A stretch of DNA of 64,000 nucleotides from Lolium rigidum. Taxonomy: Eukaryota; Streptophyta; Magnoliopsida; Poales; Poaceae. Below, piece by piece: positions 30,265 through 41,755 of this stretch; position 1 is the first letter of the stretch; each line of letters begins with the position of its first letter. The notes beneath the pieces are model-generated. The model saw only the letters and a program-made list of their open reading frames with translations. It was not told the origin of the DNA and searched no databases. The position numbers and the translations under genes are program-made. The DNA lies in assembly GCF_022539505.1 (NCBI RefSeq), contig NC_061508.1, forward strand, positions 263,878,736-263,942,735, written 5' to 3'.

Positions 30265-32049
30265 GAGCATCAGCAGTAGCGTTCCCCAAAGCGTTCCCCA
30301 AACCACGCCGGATTGAGCGTTTGAGGACGTGTTTCGTTCGTGCCGCGTTTGGGGGACGTCGCTCCCCAGTCGCGTCCCCCAAACAAAATTTCGAAAATTT
30401 TAAACTTAAGCGAGATTCGATAGATTCATCCAAAGTTGGCATATATTTATTTACATAGATTCGGACGAAATTTGACTAAATTTAAACTAAACCTAATCTA
30501 GAAGTACTTGCGGCGGCCGGAGGAGTCGTAGTACTGGCGGAAGTTGTACATGTCGTCGGTGACGACCTCCTGATTGACGCGCTCGTCGGGCTCGTCCTTC
30601 ACCAAGCCGCTTGGCCCTGCGCCGTCGTCGGTGAGGTTCACGAGCGGCTTGCCGTTATCGCGGATGGACATGGCGATCGCCATGTCGATGTCGCCCCTCC
30701 AGGCGTCCTTGTCGTTCATCGACGCCAAGCACGCCGCCCACATCCCTGGGCAGTCCTCGGGGTCGTCGCTATTGGCGATGAGCCGCTGCTGCCGCTCGTA
30801 CTCCGCCAGCAGCGCCGCCTGCGACGCTTCCTCCGGCTCCTCCTTCACCTCCGGCTTCGGGATGAGGAAGGCGCCGCCACGCCTCTGTTGCTGCCGCCGG
30901 CTGCCGCTGCCGCTGTCGCCACGCCTCGTGTTGACGGGCGTCGCCGGCTCCTCCTTCACCTCCCGTTTGGGGATGGTGTAGGGCGCCGAGCGGTACGACG
31001 AGGACGGCGTCGACCGGGCCGGTCCTGAGGAAGAAGAGTTCGAGGAGGACGAGTACTTCGTCCTCCTCGGCTGCCATTGCGGTGGTCCTCCTCGAGGAGA
31101 CGCTGGCGGTGAGGGCGGCGTCTCAAACCTTGGAGCGCCGTTGCGGATGCCGCGGATGACTTTGTCGAGGGTGCGCCCCGGAACACCCCAGAACAGGGCG
31201 CGACCGTCCTTGTTCCAGCTATTCGGCCTGCCGATGAGGCCGATGGTGCTGTGCATCTCGACGTCGTACTTCGCCTTGAAGTACGTGGCCCACCACTCGT
31301 CGTTGTCCTTGGCCGCCCATGTCGGATCCGCCCGCTCCTCGGTGGTGAGTTGAGCCCGCCGTTCCCTGATGCCGTCCCTCCATTGCTCCGTGTCCGGCTT
31401 CGGCGGCGGCGGGACGCCAATGCCGTTCGCGGCCATCCTCCAGCCGCCGCTGCTTGGCAGGCGCATGTCCGGCGGGACAGGATATCCCGCGCGGTATAGC
31501 GCCCACGCCTCCGGTACGGTTAGGCTGCCGCGGCCGAAGCCGTTCGCTGCGGCGATCTTGCGGGAGGACGAGGACGACATTGTTTGGAGCAGCGAGGAGA
31601 AGATCTGGGAGGGGCGGCGGCGAAGAGAAGGTTTGGGAGCGGTGAGAGAGGAACCGCAGGGCGTCTTAATGTACAGCGGCGACAGCGGGTGGTTGCACGC
31701 AATAACGCGGCGCGGACGGCCACGCGGCCATGCACGACGAGACGCGTCCCTGCGTCGCCTGGGAAACCAGGGACGCCATTAACGTCGCTTGACCAAAGGT
31801 AGGCGACGGGGTTTTAGCCTTCCGAGCCGCTGACGCGTCGGGCCCGCATCGATTCGCCTCGCTTTTCGTTGTGTCCGGCGTGCCCGGTGTGTCCCTTGTG
31901 GAACGGGAACGGGCTCGGGGGGTGCCGGACACCGTATCGGGCCGCACCGGACAAAAATGGGCTTTGAGGGACGCGGTTGGAACGGTTTTTTTGGTCTGGC
32001 ACGCCTCAAATGACTTTGGGAAACGCCTTTAACGCGACTGGAGATGCTC
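30265..32049 (-). mobile_element. Harbinger-like element carrying a 360-codon ORF
   Basis: 1785 bp with ends GAGCATCAGCAGTAGCG and, as reverse complement of the right end, GAGCATCTCCAGTCGCG. Both are followed by GTTCCCCAAAG/GTTTCCCAAAG-like sequence. Flanked by TAA at 30262-30264 and 32050-32052, which fits the 3-bp TTA/TAA duplication of PIF/Harbinger elements. It contains no transposase; the ORF inside is unrelated to the DDE enzyme as far as can be seen. Confidence 0.7.
30498..31580 (-). CDS. Unrecognised 360-residue protein encoded inside the Harbinger-like element
   Basis: The ORF is intact from MSSSSSRK to SSGRRKYF. Residues 18-120 look globular: LTVPEAWALYRAGYPVPPDMRLP, then a Trp-rich stretch with NDEWWATYFKAKYDVEM and RALFWGVPGRTLDKVI. 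The rest is low-complexity Ser/Pro/Arg with three short motifs of the type VKxEP (two EVKEEP, one LVKDEP), each resembling a SUMO-attachment consensus. A C-terminal helix region (GDIDMAIAMSIRDN) follows. From memory, proteins of this type are common in grass genomes, but I know no function. It is GC-rich, unlike its AT-rich surroundings. It may be a captured host gene or the ORF1-like partner of a transposase. Confidence 0.6.
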   Translation of the reverse strand: MSSSSSRKIAAANGFGRGSLTVPEAWALYRAGYPVPPDMRLPSSGGWRMAANGIGVPPPPKPDTEQWRDGIRERRAQLTTEERADPTWAAKDNDEWWATYFKAKYDVEMHSTIGLIGRPNSWNKDGRALFWGVPGRTLDKVIRGIRNGAPRFETPPSPPASPRGGPPQWQPRRTKYSSSSNSSSSGPARSTPSSSYRSAPYTIPKREVKEEPATPVNTRRGDSGSGSRRQQQRRGGAFLIPKPEVKEEPEEASQAALLAEYERQQRLIANSDDPEDCPGMWAACLASMNDKDAWRGDIDMAIAMSIRDNGKPLVNLTDDGAGPSGLVKDEPDERVNQEVVTDDMYNFRQYYDSSGRRKYF

Positions 32050-32052
32050 TAA

Positions 32053-32491
32053 CAATCTCTTTGGATCGTCGTCCGATCAAAGTCCCGGTGGATGTGAGGC
32101 AACCTGAGACGATTGGCGGGAGATCGATTTATTTTTTCTACGGCTTAGCCATGTACGGTTCAAAGGCTGACCGCTGACGCATATCTTCGTGGCCACATCT
32201 TCCCTGGATACTGACTGCTCCCGTGATTTGGAAAACAGTTGCAACCTGCACCTTGTTGGTATAAAGGATGACACATGTCGAGAGCCCACATATGTCCATG
32301 CATATCTGCCTCTTTGGTTGACCGGTCATCTGAAAACGACAGCACAAACTTTCTTTTGAATGATCGAAAATTAATGATGAAGATTGCTACAACCAGAAGC
32401 GAGGATTCCACCATCATCGAAGATTGCTGCTGAAGAGTTTGCCGAAAACCTCATTCATCATAGTTTCAACGCCCGTAGATTATCTGGTTGT
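32053..32491. other. Intergenic stretch, nothing recognised
   Basis: Short ORFs only, without domains or repeats that I could support. Confidence 0.45.
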
Positions 32492-32499
32492 ATAATAAA

Positions 32500-32675
32500 C
32501 AGTGGCGTGAGTTATTGAATATAGCACCAGGGTGCCTACCGGTGCCAAAAGAAAAAAAAACTATTCTTTTCAGGGTGCATATATATGTGGTAAAATAATT
32601 TGCTGTTTTGCAAAGAATTATTTTTTCCACCCGGTATCCAGTGCAATCCCATGGGTCAATGTAGATCCGCCACTG
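32500..32675. mobile_element. hAT-type MITE
   Basis: 176 bp with perfect 8-bp terminal inverted repeats CAGTGGCG/CGCCACTG and a perfect 8-bp duplication ATAATAAA (32492-32499, 32676-32683). Both are hAT hallmarks. Non-coding. Confidence 0.88.
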
Positions 32676-33225
32676 ATAATAAACTTGTTGCATCAAAGGT
32701 ATTGACCAAGACTAAGTCCATCTCTCAAAGCATACTAGGAGGCAGTGGCGCGGCGCACGCCGCGCCCGTGGCCTTTTGTCTCCAAAATCAGTTTACCTGT
32801 CCTACTGAAGTCTTCATAGAGAGGTCAGTTTCTAATATCTCTATAGATAAACAAAGGTTAAAGAGATGTAGGCTTACTTCGCACGACTGCCGAAGAACGT
32901 TTGCTATCTGGCTGGTTTGTCGATTGGCTTGGTTAAAAGTACCGGCTACGTGCTTGGTCTCTGTATCTATCTTGGCCAACACTTTTTTATTTGTATATGA
33001 ACAGCCGTTTTATTCCTGTCCATTATCTTTTTTCCAAATTATAAAAATTGCATCTAAGTATCTGACTGAAGCGGTGCTTTAAAGTAAAGTCTCACTGGAG
33101 CGATGAGAAGAAAGGGGGAAAAGCAGTCTGCTCTGTCGGGGTGCGGCTAAATGCTTTTTTGTCACTACTGAAGATCTAACTCTTGTGCGGAGAGATAGAT
33201 CACAAAGAAGCGAGAGAGAGCTTTC

Positions 33226-33380
33226 CGGTTCCGGCGAGAGGAGCATGGTCGGCTAGCGGCCGAGCAGACCGGAGCTGCTGGGGTTAGCTAGCGGCGCGGT
33301 ACCCTGGCTGGCTGGCTCTGGTTCCGATGAGAGGAACATGGTCGGCGACTGGCCGACCAGAGGAGAGCTGCGGGGGCAGG
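33226..33380. repeat. Imperfect direct duplication in a GC-rich patch
   Basis: GGTTCCGGCGAGAGGAGCATGGTCGG (33226-33251) recurs as GGTTCCGATGAGAGGAACATGGTCGG (33320-33345), and the following GGCCGAGCAGACCGGAGCTGC recurs as GGCCGACCAGAGGAGAGCTGC. Key shared cores are GAGAGGA.CATGGTCGG and GGAGCTGC. Might be part of an untranslated first exon; no ORF is supported. Confidence 0.5.
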
Positions 33381-36300
33381 TACTTGTGTTCTTGGATGCG
33401 GTCGCCGCTCTGCGGTAGCACGGTAGTACTAAGACTGCGCTTGGAAGGGCAGGGATGCGAGGGTTCACAGCTGGATGGGGATGCCGGACCGAGATGGTAT
33501 GTCCCGTCGGCATGAATTCTACCGATCAATTGCAAGTGAAAGAAAGGCACACACAACTAAACGGTATGTTCCTCTTTCTTTGGCCACTTAAAGCAATTTC
33601 TTTCGTGTGTTATCTGATTGGTCAGGCCAGCTTCCGATTCAGAATGGAAAATTATGTCTGTTTCAGTTAATTTAGTGCATACTGTTCTCTTTGTGTGTAT
33701 GAACGAATTGAAATCGAAGGGAAACAGCAGGAATTAACTATACGGAGCTGATCTCCTGCCAGCTGGTAACTTGGTATATGCTCCTCTCCGTTCAGCTACT
33801 AAAATCAAATTTCATTTATATACGTATGCCAGATGAGTGCATCGATTAGCTCTGAAGTCTCTTTGCTGAGCTAGAGAGAATAAATGTGATGTCCCTTTTC
33901 CCCGCTTCCTTAATGTGCTGAGGTTTATTCTTTGTGCTTATATGAATAAGCTAAAACTGGAAAAGCGGAGCAAAAAAATTAAGTACACAAACCGTGACCT
34001 CTTACTAAGTGAACTAATTACAACGATCCGAAGTAACACAAATCCAGATAAGATAAGAGATGTCCTTCAATATTTTTTAGGAGGAGGATGATGCATATAA
34101 TAAGTGAACCACATCAAGAGAAATTATCTTGTGGTAGAGGAAAAAATAATAGTCGCTCTGAAAAGAACACTATCATGAGGGGGGGGGGGGATAGTCCTTA
34201 ATTATTGCACATACCAAAAAATGAAACAGTGAATCTGAAGTATATTCAAGGCTCCTATGCGAATAAAGGCTTAAGATAACATAATCAATAGCTATCTGTG
34301 GTTTCTTATATACAAAAATAGTCTTAGCTTGTACAATGCAAATGACCAGAGGGAACAGCTGTACGGTACCACAAGAGAACAACCATCCCTGTGAAGGGCG
34401 AAGGTGACCTGCAATGAGTTACAGAAAAAAAGCTAAGTTTACCAACCAATCTATTTCAGGAAAGCCTGGCAGTAATACTCTACTTGAGAACAAACAATAA
34501 GCAGTAATGGCAGAAAAATTATTTTACTAAAATGTTACGAAGCAAGATAGATTTTTTTCTATCTAAATCGCACCAAGAAACATGAGTATTTTTGGTAGTC
34601 TGTGAATAGTGACTACATAATTGGTTATTATTCAATGCATACCTTAGCCAATCTAGTGCTAGGAACAACTCGTCCCTTAAAAAAATACTGATATACGTCA
34701 TCTCTATAAAATGTTCTATATTGGGCTACTCAATTTTACATTAAAGATAGAACATCAACACAAAAGGAACCAATGATTGATTTTATGCATAGGAGGACCT
34801 AGTTTTTTAGTCCTTGGTGGAGGGTGGTGGCCATTATAGATATGCACATACATGTTTCACCATGAGGGTGGTGGTTGTACTATAATATGCACAACCCAGT
34901 ATTAAAGAATCGGAGTGTCGAAACAATTATGTACCGAACCATTGGCAAGGATGACTTTGACATTGTTATGTCATGGCATGACTTGCACCAATGTGCACCA
35001 GTGGTCGTCAAGGTCAGGAGGAAGGGATTTTTTAATCATGGCGAAGGGTGGTGGCCATTATAGCTAGGTCCATGCCGGGAAATCAAAAATGATGGGGGAG
35101 GGGCAAATGGGAGGAAATTAAATCATGTGGGAGGTGAAAAGCAATGGCAAAGGCTGAGCAGGAGTATTAAAGAAGCTTACAGAAATGGAATAGCAGGTGC
35201 CTGAACGTGCTGCTTTGCTCGCTAATGTGAAATTTAAAACTGAGATCGGTGGCAACACAGAGGGCCAAGTAACTAACCGACCAATTCACTATAAACTGGA
35301 AAATTGTTTGGAATCTTTTTACAATGTATTATAAATTGTGTTCCTAGAATAAATCTACAATATTTGCTGGAGTCATGCAGTTCAGTGGAAAAGGATTGCA
35401 AGAGAGTAAAATAAAACACACACGTGCATTTTATTCTCGTGGCAATTGTGCACATAGAGGGCAGTAAAAGATATATTGGTTATTTTTCTATTTTAAGTAA
35501 TCATATTTCATTAGATGTTGTAATTTAAGCATCCGCCATGGTTTCCTCTCTCTGATTAAATGGTCAGTAGTTCTATGAGGTAATAGAACTGAGGAGGTGG
35601 TTAGAGAAATCTGAGGAAACAATTCTAACTGAAGGAACTGAGGAGGTGGTTACTTACCAATCCTTGCTTTTGTGTTTTCACCAAAACAGTAGGTGAAGCT
35701 ACAATTACCTGCATGGTACCTTTGCTACTTTGTTCCGCTAGTAAATGGGTGCACGAATGCATCAAGTATTCAAGAATTGAAATCATAGGGCATGCCCGAG
35801 CCATCATGACCAAACAAAGGAAGCAGAAGTTTGTTTAAAGGAGTGGTCTCGCCAGAAAATGTACCGACTAAAATAGATAGAAAATCAGTAACTCCATCCA
35901 AAAATATAGAAATAAACCAAATAATATATCATATTCTGTTACCTAAATGGAGGATAGAAATTCATATTATCGCCAACTTGTTTATTTTCCTATTGGCTCC
36001 ACGCATGCTCCATGAATTTTTCACGGCTATTTGAGAATCCCTTCTCAATTTATAAACTTGGCCTGCATATAAAGAAAATTAGCATCATGCCTTGTAAAGG
36101 ATAAACTGCTTTTGGGCATCAACCAAGCTACAAAATGCATATACTTGCTTGCCCATGACATAGGAACATTTATTTATAAACTTGATCTCCGTATGGCTTT
36201 ATCTGGACATTCTGATGATCAGTAATTTCTCCATTACCAATCGGGAAACATAAAGGTCTATAATAGTAGCTATATGCGCATAGCAAGTGATATTTTTTGA

Positions 36301-36611
36301 AGAGTATTTATGTACAATTTACATGAGGTGTGACAGCAAGCATGAAGTAAATTTTGAAAGTCCTACTCGGTTACATATCTGTATAACAAAAAGATCAAGG
36401 AAGTAATCAACCATCTAAAAAATAGAAAGAGACCGAGGAGAACAGTTTCCGCGGCCTCTTTTCTTATTGATTCAAAAGAGGATAAAAGCTGTGGAGTTCA
36501 CATATAACAAATCCTTGGATGATTTTTTCTTCTCATGAGCTGCACTGCTGAAAAAGTATATACATTGAGTTAGTATAGCTTGTATGTAGATGTCCTTAAA
36601 GTATACCTTTT
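33381..36611. other. AT-rich low-copy-looking stretch without a recognised gene
   Basis: No supported ORF above about 70 codons. Local features: a run of 12 G at 34179-34190; a direct repeat GGGTGGTGGCCATTATAG (about 34820 and 35046); a direct repeat GAACTGAGGAGGTGGTTA (about 35586 and 35635). A block near 35671-35710 resembles 45918-45955 on the far side of the Tat-like element. Probably introns or flank of the split gene described below. Confidence 0.4.
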
Positions 36612-36919
36612 TTAGTTGCTGCAGTAGGAGGTCCTAAGTTTCTCCATTTCTTGTTGTCCCTTTGTAAGATTGTTTCCTGTGGGCTGCAGGTCACACCAAC
36701 CTGGCCTGGTTGTGTCATTATAATCACTCTTCCGGCTGAGCTGAGCTAGTTGTGATGATCTCCACCTCTCCTGATCGTTCACCTTGGCACGTGCTTCGCC
36801 TTCAGAAGTTTCTGCATGCACAATCCCAGTGAGGACATCAATACTGTCGACACCAGTGTCGAGAGTGCATGCTATGGTAGATATGCCGGCGATGAGGGCG
36901 TCCAGCGGAGCAGAACATG
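36612..36919 (-). CDS. Putative last exon of a split minus-strand host gene
   Basis: An open frame of about 102 codons preceded by a possible splice acceptor (ACAACAG at 36920-36926) and ending in TAA at 36612. It encodes CSAPLDALIAGISTIAC, then IDVLTGIVHAETSEG, and ends TSYCSN. Composition is that of ordinary protein, with no low complexity. I do not recognise a domain. It lies 400 bases left of the Tat-like element. Two other exon-like pieces on the same strand lie to its right (46019-46174, 47373-47461), so it could belong to the same gene, but linkage is inferred. Confidence 0.35.
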
Positions 36920-37317
36920 CTGTTGTACCAGGACACCATTAGGTATGTGTTACATTTCATATACATAGCTATTTTCTGAAGTAACTGAATACAGTTGATA
37001 CTATAACCTAGTGTGTAAAACCTAGGACCACAACTTGGATAGTGATAGCCGAACCATCATCGTACTAAAATCAAACCTTCCAGATGCCATGCCACTTCCA
37101 TAACCAAGTGTGTAAGGACCATAAGGAATACGTGATGTATAAGAGATAGCTATGGGTTATCCTACATAATGCACCCAAGAAGTGCAAGATTTATTTTATT
37201 ATAAAAATTCTAGACACAGCTATTTGATTTCAAAATACATGCCTTTCCATGTTGTAGCATTGCATTATCACAAAAGGCATTGCCAAAGGTATAACTTTTG
37301 TAGAATCGTCTTATTAT
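36920..37317. other. Stretch between the putative exon and the Tat-like element
   Basis: AT-rich, no gene seen. Ends in GGAAG, the left target-site duplication. Confidence 0.4.
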
Positions 37318-37322
37318 GGAAG

Positions 37323-38489
37323 TGTTATCACCAGATTTTGGCTAAATCAGGAGATGGGCCGTAAGTGAAGATGGGCTTGAAGTACACGTGGAGCATCTTT
37401 GAAGCGGCCTTGCGCAAAGAGTTTGGGCTTAATTACCTATGTATCTGTAATATAGTAGATCGCATCGTAGTTTAGATTAAAAGATAAGAGTTTGACCCGT
37501 GCACGGTTAGGTGCACGTCCAAATTAGAAAGTCCCTTGGACTATAAATATGTATCTAGGGTTATCGGAAAAGGAGGACAATCACGTTCACAACAAACACA
37601 AATCAGGCGCATCGCCACCCCTTCTTTCGAGGGTTTCTCCCGGGTAAGCACCATGCTGCCTAGATCGCATCTTGCGATCTAGGCAGCACAACGTTTATTC
37701 GTTTACCTTGTGTTGCTTGTACTAAAGCGTTGTTGATGGCGAGTAGCACTATTTATCGTAGATGTTTTGGGGCTTGCATAGATGCTTTTCTCGCGCATAT
37801 CTGCTTAGCTATGCCGTCCCGAAACATCTAGCTGCCCTTACACCTATCCAGGTGTGAGGGCAGCATCTTGCTTGTTCGTTACTTAGTAGATCCGATCTGT
37901 TATAGTTGCTCCTTGTCTTCAAGGATTAGTTTAATATCCGTATGGTTAGGCCTTGCAAACGGGTTGAACGATCCGGTAGTGCGTTAGGTATGGTTTGTTA
38001 GTCCTAGGAGGGATGTTCTGGGGATTAACGTAATGTTGGTTTTTAGGCCTCTTTTAGGGTTAGTTTTCCATTATCTTTCGTGTCTATTAGGCTCAACTAC
38101 GTGTAGGATGTTCCGATCATACGGTGAAAACCCTAAACTGTCGTAGATTGGTTTAGCTTTGTTGTGATCAAGCAGGATCCCCATGTCATTGAAAATCCAA
38201 CGTGAACCATGGGGCGATCGGCTCTTTGAGCCGATCCGCAGGGCAACCTGAGAGCCGATAGGGCTCGTATTTAATGTTTACGTGTCTGCCATGCGAGGGA
38301 ACTAATCGAAGCAATCCACACCTTCCCGGCCAGGTATAGGTCGGGTGGCACGCCCTTGCGGCCGCCAGGTCGTGTGCCGGAGCATTTGCGGGACGACGTC
38401 GAGGGACCAGGGCCCGCTGCCGCCTTGGAAGCCTCCCGGCTCTTCGTGTTGCTTAACCACTGCTCGCCGGTGGGCTTTGGCAGGCAACA
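37323..38489 (+). mobile_element. 5' LTR of Tat-like element 2
   Basis: 1167 bp. A CTATAAAT box at 37541-37548 is followed by a leader with a donor-like GGGTAAGC (37642-37649) and a hairpin (37654-37688). A second hairpin (GATCGGCTC-TTT-GAGCCGATC) lies at 38216-38236. Confidence 0.95.
37653..37688 (+). promoter_or_regulatory. Leader hairpin with embedded upstream ORF
   Basis: Perfect 16-bp arms (37654-37669, 37673-37688) with a 3-base loop TCT. An ATG at 37653 opens a 10-codon frame MLPRSHLAI-stop (37653-37682) lying within the hairpin. The hairpin and the nine-residue reading are kept in three of four LTR copies seen here: 37653, 44711 and 7837. The fourth copy (near 2587) has an extra base. 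Confidence 0.7.
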
Positions 38490-38494
38490 CATTC

Positions 38495-38512
38495 TGGCAC
38501 GCCCGGTGGGAC
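38495..38512 (+). other. Primer-binding site of Tat-like element 2
   Basis: TGGCACGCCCGGTGGGAC, five bases inside the 5' LTR; identical in element 1. Confidence 0.85.
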
Positions 38513-38537
38513 ATCGGGACAATCTTCCGCAACAACC

Positions 38538-39833
38538 ATGTCGTCATCTGCACCTCAGATTGCGGGAGAACCAGTCAAGTATGAGGATCTGCCTCCTGAG
38601 CATAAGAAGAGATATGACGAGCTCAAGGCCATCCTGGAAGCCGATCTCATCGGCGCTTTTGAGAAAACCCTTCGCACGGGATCAAGTTCAAAGGGTTCCA
38701 ACCCGAAGGCGCGCTGGATGGACTAGATCTATCTCTCCCTTCGGACGAACGTACCAGAGCCCTGCGACAGGAAGTCAATTATGCCGTTGCTCACTCTCTT
38801 CATCGGCATGCTGAGAGCCTGGTGAATACTCTGGAGCGTGTCGCGCTCAATGTGGTGCAAGAAGTCACGAAGCATAAGTACTCTCCGTCAGGTCCTGATC
38901 TAGGAACTCATCAAGGAGAGATACCGCTCTATACAAGGCCACCACTGCAGCACACGTTTGCAGCTCCACAGCAACAAGGTTCACCAGTGTACGTCGTCTA
39001 CGAGGTTGGAGGTGATCCAGGCGACTACCAATTCCTGTATGAGCCGCCCAAGGAAGTTCCACATGGATACGTGTGCACATACGTGCCGGACTGCAACAAC
39101 TGGATGACCCAGGTTACAGCAGGAAGGACTGCCACGGCAGGAGGAGTCGGCCGGAGCAGGAAGCAGTTCTGGAGCGGATGCTGAGAAACAGGCGTGGCTA
39201 ACTAAATATGCCACCAATACAAGTCATGAACGATCAGCTTCCGCAGCTCCTACGGTGGATGAGATCACCGCCATCATGAGAGACAAGTTCGGCATACTGC
39301 CAAAGAAGAGGATGATCGGCTATTCCAAGCCGTATCCCAACGACTACGACCTGATCCCGCTGCCACCTAAGTATCGGCTCCCTGACTTCACCAAATTTAG
39401 TGGATCAGAAGGAACCAGCTCGATCGAGCACGTGAGCCGATACTTAACACAGTTGGGCATGGTCTCAGCTTCAGACGAGCAACGTGTGAGGTTCTTCTCG
39501 CAGTCTCTCACGGGTCCAGCCTTTGGGTGGTACACCTCGTTGCTACCAGACTCGGTTCGGACGTGGAAGCAGCTGGAAGAGCAATTCCATGAACAATACC
39601 ATTCAGAAACCACGGAAGCTAGCCTTGCCAATCTGACTCAAGTTCGGCAGAGACGAGGAGAAACGGTATCTGAGTACATCCAGAGGTTCAGGGCCGTCAG
39701 GAACCGATGTTATTCGGTTCGCCTAACTGAGAAGGAAGCAGTCGAGCTGGCGGTAGCAGGATTATCAGCGTCGCTCAAAGATGTGACCTTCCAAGCAGAG
39801 TACAATTCACTGGCGCACATGGTTCGAAGTTGA
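38538..39833 (+). pseudogene. gag N-terminal half of Tat-like element 2
   Basis: Starts MSSSAPQIAGEPVKYEDLPPE at 38538, shortly after the primer-binding site. A frameshift near 38670 moves to a frame encoding LSLPSDERTRALRQEV and TLERVALNVVQEVTKH. A second frameshift near 39150-39250 leads to the capsid domain (39255-39833): DLIPLPPKYRLPDFTKFSG, SSIEHVSRYLTQLG, FFSQSLTGPAFGWYTSLLP, QLEEQFHEQYH, GETVSEYIQRFR. That last part is a clear Retrotrans_gag-type domain. It ends at 39833 where one base seems lost (MVRS-stop, expected to continue into LTAYEQ). Confidence 0.8.
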
Positions 39834-41755
39834 CAGCATATGAACAGCGCCATCCGAGTGTACCGGGACAAGTACAAGCGTGTCGCCCGATCGAGACGGA
39901 CGAAGATGAAGACTCTGCAGGAGATCAGGAGGTCGTTATAGCTGAGTGGACTCGGGGGGCAAAACCCGTGTCCTGCAAGTGGGTGAAGCAACCAGGGCCT
40001 ATGAAGGGGTTCGACTTCGATTTGAGCAAAACGGAGCAAATTTTTGATTTGCTGCTGAAGGAGAAACAGTTGAAGTTACCCGAAGGCCACAAAATTCCCA
40101 CGCCACAAGAGATGAACGGCAAGCCATACTGCAAATGGCATCACACGTTCACCCATACCACCAATGACTGCAAAGTCCTTCGCGGACAGATTCAGATGGC
40201 GATAGAACAAGGCCGATTGCTCTTCTGTCGGTTTGCCATGAGAGTTGACACGCAGCTGTTTCCGGAAGTCAACGTGGTCGATCTCAGCCAGTGCATAGAA
40301 CGCGAGCCAGGTTTCTCGTTTGATATCAATATGGCAGGGCTCGCAGATCGCCATGGCGATGATAAGCCAGAGAGTAGTCACTCTCGTGGCAAGGATAAGA
40401 AGGAGGCCGATCCACCCGATCGGCCCCAGCATGATGACATACGGTATTTGACGGAGGAAGAAGTGATCAGCGTGCGGTATCAACGACCACTTTCCGCGCA
40501 CCTCCTTAACAAATATGAACAGCAATACGACCGACGTCGGCGTTACGACGTAGATGATGATAAATATCGTCGGTCTGATGCAGACAACAGGAAATACCGT
40601 CGGTACGAAGGGTATGAGCGTCACGCTAGAGGGAGGTCAAGGGAGCAAGAGGACGTGGACAGGCATTGGAATTGTCCTTTCTTCAAACACTGCTGGGACT
40701 CAGGAATGAGCCGATTGCCTACAATCGAGAACTGCCCAGAATGTAAGCAGAAGAGGAAGAGAACAAACGAAGTTTCAGTGTTCAAGCGTCTAGGACCTCT
40801 CCCACCTCAGAACAAACGAGCTGAGTCATCCCAAGATGAAGACTTTGAAGAGTCAGAAGAAGAAGATAGATATCACCGACCAAGGTGGTGTCCTGATGGA
40901 CTCAGCCACTCCCAAAAGCGTAGAGTGCAACGGCTCAGAAACTTGGAAGAAGCCGAGGCGCAATACCTGTACACGTTGAGAAAAGCACGGCCCGATCTGG
41001 CCGTGAAAATTCAGAAAACACTGGAGACAGAAGCTCGCCCACCGAAGAAAGTGTGGCGACCCAAGCAGAAGACAGCCGATGCAGGGACATCGGCTGATAT
41101 AAACATGGTGTTCGTTCTCCCGTCAGAGTTTTGTGGTCCAAAAGACGAGGAAGTATCAGTGGCACAGTTTGATTGCGGGCCGCGGCCGGTTATCTTTGAG
41201 AAGCCACGAGAAAGGAGCTATAGGCATCTGAAGGCCCTATATCTGAAGGGTTATATCAACGGGCAGCCTATTAGCAAGATGCTGGTTGACACGGGAGCAG
41301 CAGTCAACATAATGTCGTACTCCATGTTACGACGTTTGGGACGTTCTACTGAAGATCTGATCAAGACCAACGTCACACTAAGCGATTTCGACGGCCAACC
41401 GTCAGAAGCCAAGGGTGTTCTGAACGTGGACTTAACTATCGGCCGAAAGACCATCCCCACGTCCTTTTTCATCGTCGACAGCAAGAGCACTTATGCTGTT
41501 CTGCTAGGAAGGGATTGGATCCATGCTAACTGCTGCATTCCATCCACAATGCATCAGTGCATCATACAATGGGATGGAGATGAAGTGGAGGTTGTTCATG
41601 CAGATGATTCAGTCGATATCTCTTTGACTGCCATGAACATCTGGGAAGCAAACGACCAAGAACCGCTCTCTGGAATTAATCTGGACGATTGTGAGCGCAT
41701 TGAAGCTACAAAACACGGGGTGAGGCTAGTCTTATCCACTGGCCTAACAGAGTAG
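39830..41755 (+). pseudogene. gag C-terminal half and aspartic protease of Tat-like element 2
   Basis: This 641-codon frame continues gag after the frameshift near 39825, so it has no start of its own. It has RGAKPVSCKW, DFDLSKTEQIFDLLLKEKQ, RGQIQMAIEQGRLLF, DRRRRYD and a Cys/His cluster (HWNCPFFKHCWDSG, ENCPEC) that may be a degenerate zinc knuckle. The retropepsin domain follows: GQPISKMLVDTGAAVNIM with the catalytic Asp-Thr-Gly, VDLTIGRKTIPTSF, VLLGRDWIH. It ends in a TAG at 41755 soon after protease. Nothing resembling RT follows. Confidence 0.85.
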
